DNA of 64,000 nt. Origin: Rhea pennata. Its lineage: Eukaryota; Chordata; Aves; Rheiformes; Rheidae. Below the pieces are notes generated by a model. That model worked only from the letters and a program-made list of their open reading frames with translations, was not told the DNA's origin and did not search any database. The position numbers and the translations under genes were made by a program. Numbering within the stretch: position 1 is the first letter of the stretch; each line of letters begins with the position of its first letter. Location: positions 4,970,001 to 5,034,000 of the forward strand of contig NC_084682.1 in the NCBI RefSeq assembly GCF_028389875.1, written 5' to 3'. This document shows positions 19,626 to 32,892 of this stretch, piece after piece.

Positions 19626-22600
19626 AGCTTAATTTCCATCCAGTCTACAGAGAGAGGCTGCAGAAACGTCCCCGGTGGGCTGGTCCCATGCCTTTTTTTT
19701 GATACTCTCAGCCTTGCCCTGTCACTTTGTTACTCACATCATCACAGACCCACAGTTAGGGCTTCGGAGCCAAGCTGAAATAATTTCAGATTTACGGTCA
19801 ATTTTCTTTCAATGTGCATCCTTTAATTTTGGCAAAGACTGTTGGATTTGGCCTGAAAACTCCCATGCTTGGGCCCAAGCCAAGGTGGGGGGGCAGCCTT
19901 TTCAAAGTGGGAATATTCGTAAAGCATTTGCTAACACCAGTGGGAAGCAAAATTCAAACCTATAAATACACAGCCAGGATAAGCGGCTTCAGGAAGGCAG
20001 TGCGTGCAGTATTCACCAAGGCAACCCTGACACCACTTCTGAGCACGTGCCCCCTCCCCAAGCCCGTTTTAGATGGTGCCAGGACACAGACCCTTCACGT
20101 GGCAGCGCAGGGTATACACTCCCACGGGCGCTGGAAGCGCCTTACGTGCACAAGCTCATCCTGTTCTGAAGGCAAACTGGAAGAGTCATACTGTACAAAC
20201 AGCATGAACACATCAGGAGTTTCAGCTGGGCGCTTCTCTTGGCTGATAAATGTTTCTTTTCTTTTCTTTTCTTTTTTTTCCTGCAGGATGATATGGTATA
20301 TCTTATATACTTTCCTTTGTATTTCTTGGCATGAGAAAAAAATTAAAATGTAACATGCATGGTCAAAGGTGAACTCGTTTGTTCTGTCTAAATGAGAAAA
20401 TACCAGATCCAAACTACTCGTTTAACTATTGCTTCACACTCCAAGAGCAAGCAGATCTGGTATTTTGGGGGTAGCGGGTTGCAAATAAATACATACAAGC
20501 GAATGGCCAAAGAAAAGAGCATGTGCCAGAGCACAGAGGGGTCCAGGCAGACTAACCTTGTGCTGCAGAGACGAGCCGCTCCGTGTTCCTTGGAAAGCAC
20601 AGCTCTTCCGGGAGGCGCCCGCCCAAGGGTGCAACGAGGCAGGAGGAATCCTCCTTGCTTGCAGCATGGGAAGATGGGTTCGCAGCTGGGAACCGCTTCT
20701 AACTTCTGGTCCTGCCGCTGCGGTTTAATATTATAACACACAGCTAAGCATAAGGCAAAAGTATTCAAACTCCAGATCCACTCCAAAACTGAAATTATTG
20801 ATTGAAAGCATAGATTTCAAGGACGATCAGCAATTTTGGGTCTCCACTTAAAAAGCCTAAATGCAAGCAAGTCCTTTTAAAATTTTCTTAAGTCAAGGCC
20901 CGAAAACGTAGTCACTACTGAAAACATCGGCTTTAGCCCTTCCCCAGGAGAAGTTTTTCAACCAGTCAGACCGGACAGTATCGAGCGTTCACGTACAACG
21001 CAGAGACCCTCTGGCCGCAGAGGGGTTCCTGGCTGGTGCTGGCCTCAGCACCCCAGCGCTCACCCACGTCACTGATGGCACTGCTGGAAAAAGGTGGATT
21101 TAAACTGTGCAACTTCGGCAGGCCACGGCGCAGTTCAGCGACCACCGTGCCCAACGGCGCTGCCCGGAGCACGTCCTGCCGGACGCGGCGTCTCCCCCGC
21201 CGGAGCGGCCGGACGCGTTACGCAGCGCCGAAGCAGGAGCTGCGACACCAGTCTGGGAGGTCCGCGGCTCCGCTCCGCTCCGGGCAGCTCATCAAACAAA
21301 GCCGAGCTGCTAACAACTCGGCGGCCGCTGCTGCAGCGAGATAGACTCAGCAGTTTGACTGCTCTGTGGTTACGCTTAGGAAATCGTTATGTCCGTGTTG
21401 GCTAGGCGGCGTGAGGAAGAGACTGCTGCAGACCAGCTCTGCGGTCCAGCACCAGCTCCCCGGGCCTCTAACGTGACACGGTACGGCTTTGCTCTGCCCG
21501 TCATTTTCCTAAGGCAGCGTTACGATAAATACCTCCCTGCCTTATTAAAGATGCAAACTATAGTCTTGTTTTTGAAAAAAATAAAGGAAAAGAAAAGAAA
21601 AAGGGCCAGGTTCTCAAAGCAAGAGAAGGGAAGAATGAAGATTAAATGTCTTTAAACGATCATGGAAAAGGCAGATATTATCCTCACGTGCATCCCAGCC
21701 GTGGGTCAGAGGAACAGTGTGTTGGCTCTTCCCTCCAGAGCTCTGCCCTTCCCCAGCGCGCAAAGGCAGCCGCTACGAGCCCGAGCTCGTCTCCGTACTG
21801 GATCTGGCTCCGAGGCTGCCCCGCGCTCGGGCGCCTCAGCACTGCTGTTTCGCTGCCAGAACAACTCCCAAGGAGCCAGAGCTGTTTTGCAGCCTGGAAA
21901 CCCCGGGCAGCGAGCTCTGCCTTCTTGCACGCGGCAGCCATCCTACTAGAGCACGCCCGCCCCTCCTGCCGGGCCCTGCAGCTGGCTAATGTATTTGTAA
22001 CACATCCGCCGTATTTCTTGTGGGCCCATTTCCACTGCTTTGAAATCTGCTAGTTTTACTTCTCAACACCCCCATTTGTAATAGGATCTGAATCCGTATT
22101 CTTGATGCTTAGTTTCACTTACAGAGACCAGGAAATCAATTGCTGAAATTTTGTTTCCTCGTTTTTTTCTTTACTCTTTTTTTTTTTTTTTTTAAAGGCT
22201 CATCAGCCATGAATATTTACTCACAGGCCCAGACTTGCACTACACTGCAGCCAGTCCCACTTTGCGCTAAGGCAGCGCTCTTCAGTGCAATGCCCCCCTC
22301 CTGCCTCTCCTCACCGAGAAGCGCAGTTCTGCAAGAACTGCGAGCCCTGCACGCAGCCCCTTGGCGATGAAGCATGACAGCAGGGAAGTCCTCAGGCCAT
22401 CTTTCTTTGTCTCGATGCAGAAGCAAGTTGGATGTTTAGGGAATTCTAATTTACTCCTCAGTATTCAGCAAAGGGAAAGGACTCATGGTTGTGGTTGGCG
22501 GTACATAAAGAGACTTGGACAGAGTGGCGCTGGTGGGGAGAGCTTTTGCAGAATGAAAACAATTTGCTTCTCAGCATATTGAGTCTCCTTCGCCCCTCTG

Positions 22601-25600
22601 CATGGATCACTCAAAGAACTCAGTATGCAAGAAGGATGAGCAGGACAGAGTAATGTTTTTGTCATGAAGGAGAATTTTACCAGCTTTGAAAATAGTACAT
22701 CATGGAGAGCTCTCCCTTGGAGAGTACTGACTGTCACTGAAGCAGCTGGGCAGATGTGAGCTTTAGGCTTCAAAGACAGAAGCTGACAGTCTCCCCTCTG
22801 ATGTTTCACTAAAGGGGTGGGTGTGCCAAGTGCTTTAGCCTCCTGTTTTATTAATACGCTGATCTGATGGGCTCATGTATAATAGATAGGCAAGGGAAGA
22901 GCAAGAGGTTTGCGTCCATTTTCCATGTTGCACATGTTTCTATCAAACACTATAGGCAGATCGTTCACCTCTTCATACTTCTCTTCGCTAATGAATTTGC
23001 ATGAGTTTTGAAGTTCAAGGAAAGAACAAAAAGTGACCGATTCTTCAACTGGCTTCAACAGCTCAGCTCTGTTCAGGAGCTATGAATTGAGCACAGGGAG
23101 AAGGGCTAAATTTGCTCTCATTCATAACGTGGAGCATTCCTGAAGGAAGAGCGGAGAGCAGCTAAGGGCTTCCCTGGGCACCCACAGGACTAGCTGCAGC
23201 CTAAAACAAGTCATTGGTGAAGTGACTTGTGAGTGAGAGTCACAGGCTGCTGCTGCAGCTGTACAGAAATACAGGCAGAGACATTGCACAACTACACAGG
23301 AGAAGTCAGGGCACTTCTGCAAAACCGCGATGACAAGTCCCTGTTAACAAGTGCACACGAACACTTCTGCTTCTGCTACAGCTCAGCCCACTCTGCAGGG
23401 ACGTAAGGGGCTCGTAGCTCAACACTGCGCTGGGAAAGCGACAGCTTGTGCCTCAAACATCTCTTTACTAACAGAAAAGGTAAAATCAAAATGACTAGTA
23501 TACCTTGAATTAACGGAGGGAGAATAAAAGACCAGATCTAGCACACACAGTGGATACATCCTTCAAAGTTACCCGGAGCATGTTGGTGAACTACTTTTAG
23601 ACTCCAGTAAAAAAGCAGAAAACTGAATTTGACTTTATAAAGTGCTGATAACCTCCGTCTTGCTATCTACCTGCCCAGAACCAGCCCTGCCCTTTACAGA
23701 TGAAGACCTTTTTGCAGCACACAGTCTGAGCATTGCATCCAGCTCCATGCTGTTGCTGTTCCCCCCAGCAAATGCAATCACAGCTTTGCAGTGATAGCTC
23801 ACAAATCTGGATAGTGCGAGACATTTAACCAGGAGCCAAGCTAATGCTACATGGCACAAGCTAAGTATTTCTACTGCATTTCAAACTCTATCGGAGAAGA
23901 CATATTCCACATCCCTTGTGGAAGGAACAGTGGTCAGAATTTACACAATCAAAAAAAGGAAAACCCAGCTCGCACTGGTACGAACAGGTATGTACTTGCA
24001 TGAAGTATGGACTGCCTCAGCAGATCGGGTCACTATTCTAAATTAGGATCTTTCATTTACGGTTGGTTACTGCTGGCTACTTCAGAAGATGAAAATTCCC
24101 ACCCTGCAAACTCTAGAAGACCTAAAATAGAGTAATGGGGATTTCTCCATGAGCTAAGCTACCTAGTTTTTGTGCTATAAAATGAAGACGGATGGCCCTC
24201 ATTGTTTCTAGCTTAGCTGCAAAGTTAGATGCTATTCCTGGTCTCGAGCTGCCTAACGCTTCTGCAGCTTGCTAAGCTGTTCGCTTTAATAGCACACAGC
24301 GTGAAACAAAGCAGAGGTGGGAGGTCTGCACAGCGAAATGCCTCCTTCTGCTGAGCTCACCGGATCTTGCTGCCTCTCGGAAATGTTTAATTATAGGTTG
24401 CAGATTCTAAAGCATTTTCTTCCAACTATTTGGTCTCAGGCTCAATTTCAAAAACCCCTGTGTTTTACTCTCTTTCCCAGCTAGGATCAATGGCAGTGGA
24501 TTCCTCCATCAATTTCATTTGGGCAGGAACCCAAAGCAAGCACCTTACCCACCGCACCGTAATTCATCACAGATCTCAAATAGCCGCTCTCGGCAAACAG
24601 AAAAGCCCTAATAAAATTAAAGGAATGTTGAAAAGGCATGTTAAGATGCCCTCAGGTAAAACAAGGCGGATTCATACTGGAACTTCTCAAAAACAAACTG
24701 GCAGTCATAGAATGAACTCTTCTTGCCCTGCCCTGGCAATGATTGGCCTCAGCCTCTCGTGATGAGCTAGCTCACCAGTGAAGTCCAGTCCCAACTCCAA
24801 AGCATCCAGGTAGCACCATGCTTGCAAAAAGGTCAGGGACTTGGGGACTGCTGAGTTAAAGAACATCCTGTTCTCAGGAACTGTAAGAGCAGCTCACTCC
24901 TCTCAGCTGTAGTCGTGTCTGTGTCTAGATCGGAAGGGGGTAGTTCAAACTGGCCAACATCGGCCAGTCTGACATGGCAAAGCGCACAGGACACTCGGCA
25001 CATACAAAGCTGCCGCTGGGAGCCTGAGATTGAGAGGCCCAAAGATACATAATACCTGAACCAATAAAATAATAAAAAGAAAGATGTGGCTACCAAGGTG
25101 CTCATGGTGGCACCTTGCACATCCTTCCTCCTTTCCCTTCCGCCAGAGGGGCTGCATCCTAACTCTTCAATTGAAGTATTCTGGCGACCTGCCGCTGCCT
25201 TCTGCAGTAGGTGTGCTGCAAACGGCCCCGAAGGAGAAACGTTGCAGAAGGGGCAGTCAGCATTAACCAAACGGCCCCAGGGTCTGCGGATGCAAATCTT
25301 TTTTTCATGGACAGCAAACACAAATGCAAATATTCACTCAATACTCTGCAAGAACATAAGAACTCATTCATGCCCAAAGTGGCTTTTGGTGTCCCCCCCC
25401 CCCCCCAACCTAGGCCAGAACAGAGGCTTGAGAACTATCTACATTTTCCGAAACGCACGGGAACTCGGTAACAGCTGCCCAGCGCGGAGCTGCCCAGCAC
25501 ATCCCCTCAGTCCTGTTACACGTTGCAGGAGCCACTCGAGGGAGCAGCCATTATCCGAACACAGAGACTCGTTTTTGTTCCAGAGGGCAGACGTACTATT

Positions 25601-28600
25601 AACGCCAGCCTCTGCTCCGGGCCAACAGCTCTCCTGCCTTCTGCCTCTTCGTAAGCAGCATTTCTTTACATAAGCAGTGCATGCTTTTATAGCCCTCACT
25701 TGCAAACCTCCCCACCTCAGTAAAATTTTAAAGTAAATTTAGCGCTGGTGATACACGCCTGACCTAGAGGGAACTACATTTATAGCACAGCAGGGAGACT
25801 TTCACGTATACGCCCGTTTTGCACTTCACCTCTCTACTGAGGCGTTTCTCTCGCATCAAGGAGACAGGCTGAGGAAGTCCAAACGGCAGCTCCAGGAGAC
25901 GCTCAGCTAGCCGCCTCCTCCGGTACAGGAAGGCCCGGGAACATCCACGGGCCCCGTCCACTTGCCTGGCACCGTGACACACGCACCCACAAGTCCGCAG
26001 TGATGACAAGGCCCTTACACGCTTCACCTAATCTTTAGCATAGTAAAGAGTCACTTGTGTGTTAGTATCTTGACCTGTCACGGACAGCCGACCACTTTCA
26101 CAGGCTACTCAAGGTGTCTTTTAATACTCACAATTTTCCTTGGCATCCTGCAGACTTAAAAAAAAAAAAAAGTTCCCTTAAAAATCTAATGCTTCAGCAA
26201 CATTTCATCCTGAAAGATGCCAGCTCAGCACAGGTCCGAAGCCAGGTGGATCTGTAACACATTACACACCTGGGCACATGTTCTAGCAAACACAGGAAAC
26301 CTTCTGCTATATAACTAGCAGCTCCATAGGATTTTGGTTTGCAGCTTGGAGCAAGGAGGTATTACCTTTTTATTGGTGTATCTCTTTAGAAAGACAAAAG
26401 ACCAAGAATACTATCCCAGCTTTCAGGAGCCTTGCATCAGACAGATGCAAATGGACACAGAAGATTTAAGAAAAAAAAAAAAGGCAACAAAACAGTATCT
26501 GAAAGGACTAGAGTCTACCTGCTTACTTTATAGCATTCGAGAAAGAGCACACTGTGCTTGTGCACCAGGGTAGTTATCAGTGAATTTCCAGATACAGCTC
26601 TAGGTGTGGTTTTGATCGATAAGCTGCAAGCAGTTCCAGTATAGCCTGTTTGGACTTCAAAATATGGATAGATTTTTAAAAGGAATGAAAATTATGAGAC
26701 CAAAAATAAATTCACATGTTTGAAATGCTTATTTGAAGTGAAACACCATGGAAAAAAGAGATAGGTATCTGAAAGGCAGCATAGTGAGGGGAAAACAAAA
26801 GGTGAAGAATCAAAAGACGCAAGGTCTGAAAGCACAGGTGCAGAAGACCTCCCAAATCACACCACTGACAGAGGCTTCACAGGCTGTGAAACTCAAAAGA
26901 CAAGAAAATGAGAGAATTGCAAATGCTCCGTTTCAAAGACAGAGGGACAGCAAGCACTGCTTTACAAGCACCGCGATCAAAACTAGGTTAGCGAAACCTC
27001 AGGGTCCATTAAGAACAAAGAACAAGGAGGGCTGCAATGACAGACTAGCAAGAGATGAGTACCAGCATATATGCCTGTAACAGTCTTAAACAGCTTGAAC
27101 AGAAGAGAGAAGGTGAAGGCAATGGCAGGTTCACAGCGTTCACTGAACACATCGCAGGCACTAAAATATAATCATTGCAAGCACAGTTTCTGCATCTGAA
27201 GACCCCTATTTTGGATAAAGACACAGAGCTTGGGAAACGTTAAACACCTACAGCAGAGATTTTCTGTTAAAACACTGAAAGTCAAGCCCACAAAGCAGTA
27301 CATCTCCCACGTTCAACAAAAGAGATGAAACGCAAAGACACTCCTGTTTCTCCTTATGAATTTGTAACGGAGTGCTCCGTCCCCTTTCAGCAAGGGACCA
27401 GCTCATGGAGTCGCACCGCGACTGAAGGACCAGCGCGGAGCTCATCCATAATGCACAAACACCCAGTGGGCTCGAGACTGTCAAGAACGACATTAGTTTT
27501 CAATATGAACAACGGTATTCTGGGAGCTGGATGGTTAAAAATATGTATCTTACACTTGTGTCACTATAAATTATTGACTGTAGCTGGAAAAAAGGATTCA
27601 GCTCTATTAATAATTTACTTTCTAATCCAAATGGAGATGGAATTTTATGCATCACTTATTACCAGCGCTACAACTGGAAAACCTAACTGCATTTCCCACT
27701 ATTTGAAGCCAGAATTGGCTTTCCATTTTCAAAATGGTTTCTGAAGTTTGTTCTCTAACTGCAAACATACAGATGAAACCTTCCCGTGAGAAAGAATATG
27801 GTCATTCTTGAATATTTAGTAGGCACATTAAGGCTACAGAAATATATCTTTAAAGTAGCATTACAGACACAGCATGACAGTTCTGAAATGAAAGGAACTG
27901 CTGCTCTTCATTCAGTCTTACGCAAACAGACACAAATCACACTGCTAGTCAGATTTTCTTGTTTGAGAAAATAACTACCTGAGTGACATTGATTTAGCAA
28001 CCAATTGGAAAAGCATCAGATGCAGAGGGGTGAAAGACCGCTTTCCAGTTCTTCGGGCACAACGCAGCCTGCTTTGAACTCCCGAGGACTGAGGTGGTCC
28101 AGACTGCAGCAGGGCCAGAAAGTTACAGGATGTGCTAGAACTACACAGACAGACGTTTTACAATTGCTCATACCGTGTTTGAAGTGTCGGTTTATTTTTG
28201 GTGTTTGTGTTGCGATTACTTCTTTGAGAAGGGAAAGGAAAAAAAAAAACTGCTACAGAGAAATGTATTTAACACCCGCTCTCCAAAAGCCACCTTATGC
28301 CCAGAAGACTGTTCAAGTCAACATCAGTTTTTGTGTGCATTTGGGAATTAGATGCTTTATAGTTCAGATTTATAGAAACTTATTAAAGCCTACCTTTAAA
28401 GAAAACTATCCTTGTTTCCATCTGTCAAAACACTGCAAAAGAAATCATCATTACTGTATTCAAACTGCCTGAACGTGGATACTTGAAACAAACTGGGAGA
28501 AGGGAGCAATGCACACGCCCGCAGGAACACATCCTGTCTGACTGCGCACTTCTGGTCAGCGAAACTCCATCCCGCCTGTTATTCAGGACAAGGCTGGAAA

Positions 28601-28715
28601 ACAAATTAGTGTGTGCATTCGGTGGCAACCCCGACCTGGAGAGATGAGCTACTGAACCTCCTCTGCATCTTCACTGAAGTGTAAGTAGGCAAAGATTGTC
28701 ATGGGGAAAAAAACA
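19626..28715. other. TRARG1-GOSR1 intergenic region, right part
   Basis: About 9 kb without a recognisable exon. Moderately GC-rich patches occur at about 21,110-21,480 and 21,700-21,970. A 14-C run lies at about 25,394-25,407, and poly-A or poly-T tracts occur near 22,178-22,195 and 26,159-26,171. The remaining open frames (up to about 195 codons at 25,086-25,673) have no family resemblance. It lies between two convergently transcribed 3' ends. Confidence 0.5.
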
Positions 28716-28737
28716 AGCACCTTGCTTAGAATTCTGA

Positions 28738-28743
28738 TTTATT
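28738..28743 (-). terminator. Distal poly(A) signal of GOSR1
   Basis: TTTATT on the plus strand is AATAAA on the minus. The downstream minus-strand sequence has a GU-rich then T-rich element, as expected for a functional cleavage/polyadenylation site. Confidence 0.5.
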
Positions 28744-28844
28744 ATTAAATTACATATCAAAGCCTTTTTTAATACATACAGAGAGTGCACAATAGGTGAG
28801 AACAAAAAAAGTTACAGATACAATAAGTTTCAAGAAGCTATATG

Positions 28845-28865
28845 AAAAAAAAAAAAAAAAAAAAA
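28845..28865 (+). repeat. Poly(A) tract (21 A)
   Basis: An uninterrupted run of 21 adenines on the plus strand, which is a poly-U tract in the sense of the proposed GOSR1 3' UTR. Confidence 0.9.
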
Positions 28866-31800
28866 CAGAAAGTGCAATCAAAAACTAATTACGAGGGGCC
28901 GGATGGGGATATTTGGTGAAAAAGAATTTTTGTCTTGACAGAGTGTTGATTCAAACCGCTTTTCTCAGTAGTAGACAGAGCAATAACTGCTTATGCACTT
29001 AAGAGTAGAAAGCATCACACTGGTTTCAAATATCCAGTCAACAGGAAAATACAGGGCAACAAGAGGATTTGCTACCTAGAATGCGGCTCAGCTTTGTCTC
29101 AAGTATGTCTTTTATCGTAGTCTCCTGTACTGCACAACCCTGTACTGTTACAAGGAGTTTTGGAATTATTTCCTCCTTTGCAAATCATAGTTATTGTCTC
29201 CTTCCTGTTCAGAACACAAGTTAAAAAATAAAAAATAAAAAGGATATGCACCAAGAGATCTTGAGAAGCAAGCTGCTAGATTCAGAAAATTAAAATAAAC
29301 CTGACTAAACTAGTTACACAGTCAGAAGTGGTGGACCAGCCTTCACTCCCTGTGTAGCAGTTTTGGGGAGCTTGGGGAACACAGCTCCTCCGAGAACACA
29401 GCCCTGGAGGACAAGCTCTCAACTAAATTATCTGCAACTTTCACATCATCTAAAAATCTACTTCGGCTCTTTCATTTTCAACATTCAGTGAGGAACTGAC
29501 AACTGACTTTCTTCTCACAGCAATCTTAAGACTTCCCAGAAGGACTTCTAAAATTACAAACAAAAAAAAACCCCACTAGTTGATTGTTCAGCGTTATGAC
29601 ACCAGTAGGAATTTACACCACAACTTGATATCCAACAGCTTCTGAACTCAATTCTGACTCAGAGAAATGTTGTGCTTTCCCAGGAGGGACAACCTCTCAG
29701 ACAACCAGAACCACCACGCTGGCCGGTCCCAGAGACGTACAGGACGGCAAAGTCCTTACTCCATCGCTGCTCACTCACACCGGTGCCAGTGGAGTGCTGG
29801 GGATAAGCTCTGGCTGCAGGCTGGGATACAGCCACAGCGACGCTTGCTCCTGACTGCCCGTGCAGAATACCATCCTCCTGCTCCAGCAACTAAGTCCTGA
29901 AGGTCAGATAAAAGTATAAATAAAAAATAGTCTAAAAGTAAAAATTCTGAAGTGTTCATTTGAAGGATGGGACCAAAAGGTATCACTGAGATCCCTCACA
30001 TTCAAATGTTGAGCTAGCAGGTTGTTGGACACCTTTAAAGTAGGTGCTTGTGTACTGGTAAGAATAAAATAGAAATTAAAAAAAAAAAAAAAAGAGGAGA
30101 TGGGAGAAGGGGGGAAATGATATGCCCTGTTCTTGTGACAGGACATTTCTGAGAGGCAGGAGATTTGCAGAAACATTCTGGATTTACTTACTTCGTTTCT
30201 GTGGCTTAGAGACAATTTTCTTAGCATAATTCTTTTTGGTTGAGGTACAAACCTCCAACACTGGCAGCAACTGCAGAAAGGGGGATTCATTGAATACATT
30301 TTTTCCTTAGAGCAAGAGGAACCACCCAGAACTGAAAAACCAAGAGAACATATTTAGCAACAGGAGACATACAAACAAGCTGCCAAGAGGAAAATGGTAT
30401 TTGGAGATTAAATTCTAAAATCCATTGTTTTCATCTTCCAGTCCATTACCTTAACTATAGATTCATGTTATTAGAGACATTCAGAAGAACAAGCAAGTCT
30501 TTCCCTTGCCTCTATGCAAGCACATCACTTTAGAGAGAATGCCAAACATTGGCTTCCGGCTACAAGAAGACAATGAATTTTGTATTTTCCAACACAAAAC
30601 TCTGTTTCAAAACCAACACAAATAAAAAAAAAAAAAAAAACACAAAGGGGTTGCCAACACTGAAACCATTTCCAATAAAGCTTTATCAGAGATAATTCAG
30701 CATTTCTGGTTTTATACTAAAATATATCAGTTCCTCCATAACATGAAAAATCAATTCTGTTTACATATTCATTATAATCTACATATTTTCCATAGCAGCT
30801 TTTTTGCACAATAAGATTAAATATATGCACCAAATCAATTAAATCCAGTAAAAAGACTGGTTATAAGATTAAATAAATGAATTTATTTATGATACTGCAG
30901 ATCTTATATTGCCAACTACACAGCAACCAAATCCTAAACAGAAGCACAACTGCCAATCAGGGTCCTCTGAGGGGAGAAAAAAAAAGATCAGGGGAGAAGA
31001 GGTTTGATCTCCCAATACATAGATTAATTAATAAACATCTTTTATCTATCAGTGTTTTTCATGAACCCCTTTAACAAAAACTTTATTTCAAACCAGGAAC
31101 ACTTCCAAATCAACCAGATGACTATCCTTTAAAATAAAAGCCCCATAATTTTATATGCATTAATTTCAAATGCTTTCTAAAACCAAAGACAAGATAACTG
31201 ATTACACGTCTTTGTAGTCTTTTTAGCACAAAGTTACTATTCTGCAAACAAACCTTCAAGTCCATGCAAGTGTTTTATGTGTGACAGTGTAGTTCTGCAC
31301 ACTACACAGGCACAAGTCACTACTCCTTCCAACAGGGTACTGCACAGACATAAAAAGCAGTCATAAAATTGTGACTGTCCTGCTGGACTGTGTTGCAGAA
31401 CAGGGACTGTCTCCAGAACCTGGAGAGTGTCCAGCAGTTGGGGGTAATGACATACATGGAATGTGCTAGGAGTACTGTAAATTGATTGTGGAGGAAAAAA
31501 AAAAAGTTAATTAAGTTCTTAGAAAGATATTTCACTTTGAATTTACTAGGTTATGATGTGACAGATGGAAAAGAGCAGCTGAAACAGCAAAAAATCTGTA
31601 ATTTGTGAATCTGCAATATCAAAGCCATTCCTGAAGTTCATCTTTGTTTAGAGACACAAATGCAACAGGATTCATGTTGTATGTCTGGACAAGAAAAAAA
31701 AGTCATTGTCCCCCTCCCCAAGATAAGTGTAAATAAAACTTGTTTGACTATTTAGCCATTCATACATTCAACTTTTTACTTTGAAGGGTTACATCCAAAA

Positions 31801-32767
31801 ATTCTGCACACAGATACATTTACCATCAGGTATAACCATCAGTTTATCCATTTTCAATTGACAGTTTAAGATTATATCCTACTTACAGTGTAAAAATATT
31901 AATGCTATTAGAATAACTTTGTCTAAATTACAATATAGACTTTTCAAACTGCTTATCATGTCTTTATAAAGACTTTTATGATGTCAGCCAAAAATCAGAG
32001 TATTTACACCCAAAAGATTACTTTTAGGTGAACTCACATTTGGTCACTTTTCAGATGACTGAACACTACGGTAAACAGCTGCTAGAATGCTGTGCTCCCT
32101 TTATTATACAGAGGGGGACTTGGCAGTCCCTTTAAAGCCACAAGAAACCTTACAAGTGTTCCTCAGAGGGTTGTTTATTCATATTCTGTGCAAAAAGTGA
32201 ACCGAATAATCCTTCTTTCTTTGAGAAATTTGTGTGAAGCAGTTTTCACAGCACAAGTTATGCAGAAGTGACTATCATCTCAGCCATGAGTTAAAAAGAA
32301 TTACAGAACATGTATTTAGTAGTAAACCAACCTGACGGCTTAAAGCTGCAATATCCTTCTCATAGGGCAAGTATTCAGTGCTGTGCTTGGCCTTCAGGGA
32401 AAGCAGACTTCCCACTTCTCAGCTAACACCAGACCTCCCCACCGTCACTGAGCAAGGAAGCTGTTCTATTGGTACTGAAAAGCGTCACATATTCACTTAC
32501 CTTGCAGTGAGAAAGGGAATTAAACACAAAAATCACTTATGCAAAATTTAACCAAAGGAAGATGTATGGCAGGGAAGGAGAAATACTGCAGCTTCAACCC
32601 CAAACCAGTGTCACAGTCTACCACCGTAAACTCTAGACATCATGCTGACACTCCCAGCCGTGAAGAGCAGGCTGTTTAAAGTCTGTCTCTTCCCCCACTC
32701 ACTTTTCCTTGACTTAGGGGGGAGGGATGGTGGTGATGAGGTTAGCAGAGTCCATGGGGAACATCCA

Positions 32768-32892
32768 TCAATGAAAAGCATACAGAAGCAATAAGATGGT
32801 ACAGATGCCAATAATGCCACCCAAGATGAGAGAATCTCGTCGTTTCCGAAGATTGATCCTTTGAATCAGGCTGTTCACTGCAGGAAACCGAT
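32768..32892 (-). CDS. GOSR1: GOSR1 coding exon 9
   Basis: It opens after TTCCTTCAAG, completes N208 and encodes RFPAVNSLIQRINLRKRRDS, the end of the SNARE helix and the basic juxtamembrane segment. The hydrophobic tail anchor and the final LYAFH-stop follow (TGA at 32770-32768). Confidence 0.97.

Larger units (their letters stand above)
28716..32767 (-). other. GOSR1 3' UTR (proposed)
   Basis: The stop codon of GOSR1 is followed on the minus strand by about 4 kb of AT-rich DNA without coding potential, ending at a well-formed poly(A) site: AATAAA at 28743-28738, then a GU/U-rich GGTGCTTGTTTTTTT about 20-35 bases on. Proximal AATAAA hexamers also occur, for example 32105-32100, so shorter isoforms are possible. 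A roughly 4-kb 3' UTR is inferred; a second gene in this interval cannot be formally excluded. Confidence 0.5.

Noticed and set aside
14936-28715. YWHAE or CRK expected after TRARG1
   Set aside because: No 14-3-3 or SH2/SH3 coding exon is visible on either strand in this interval.
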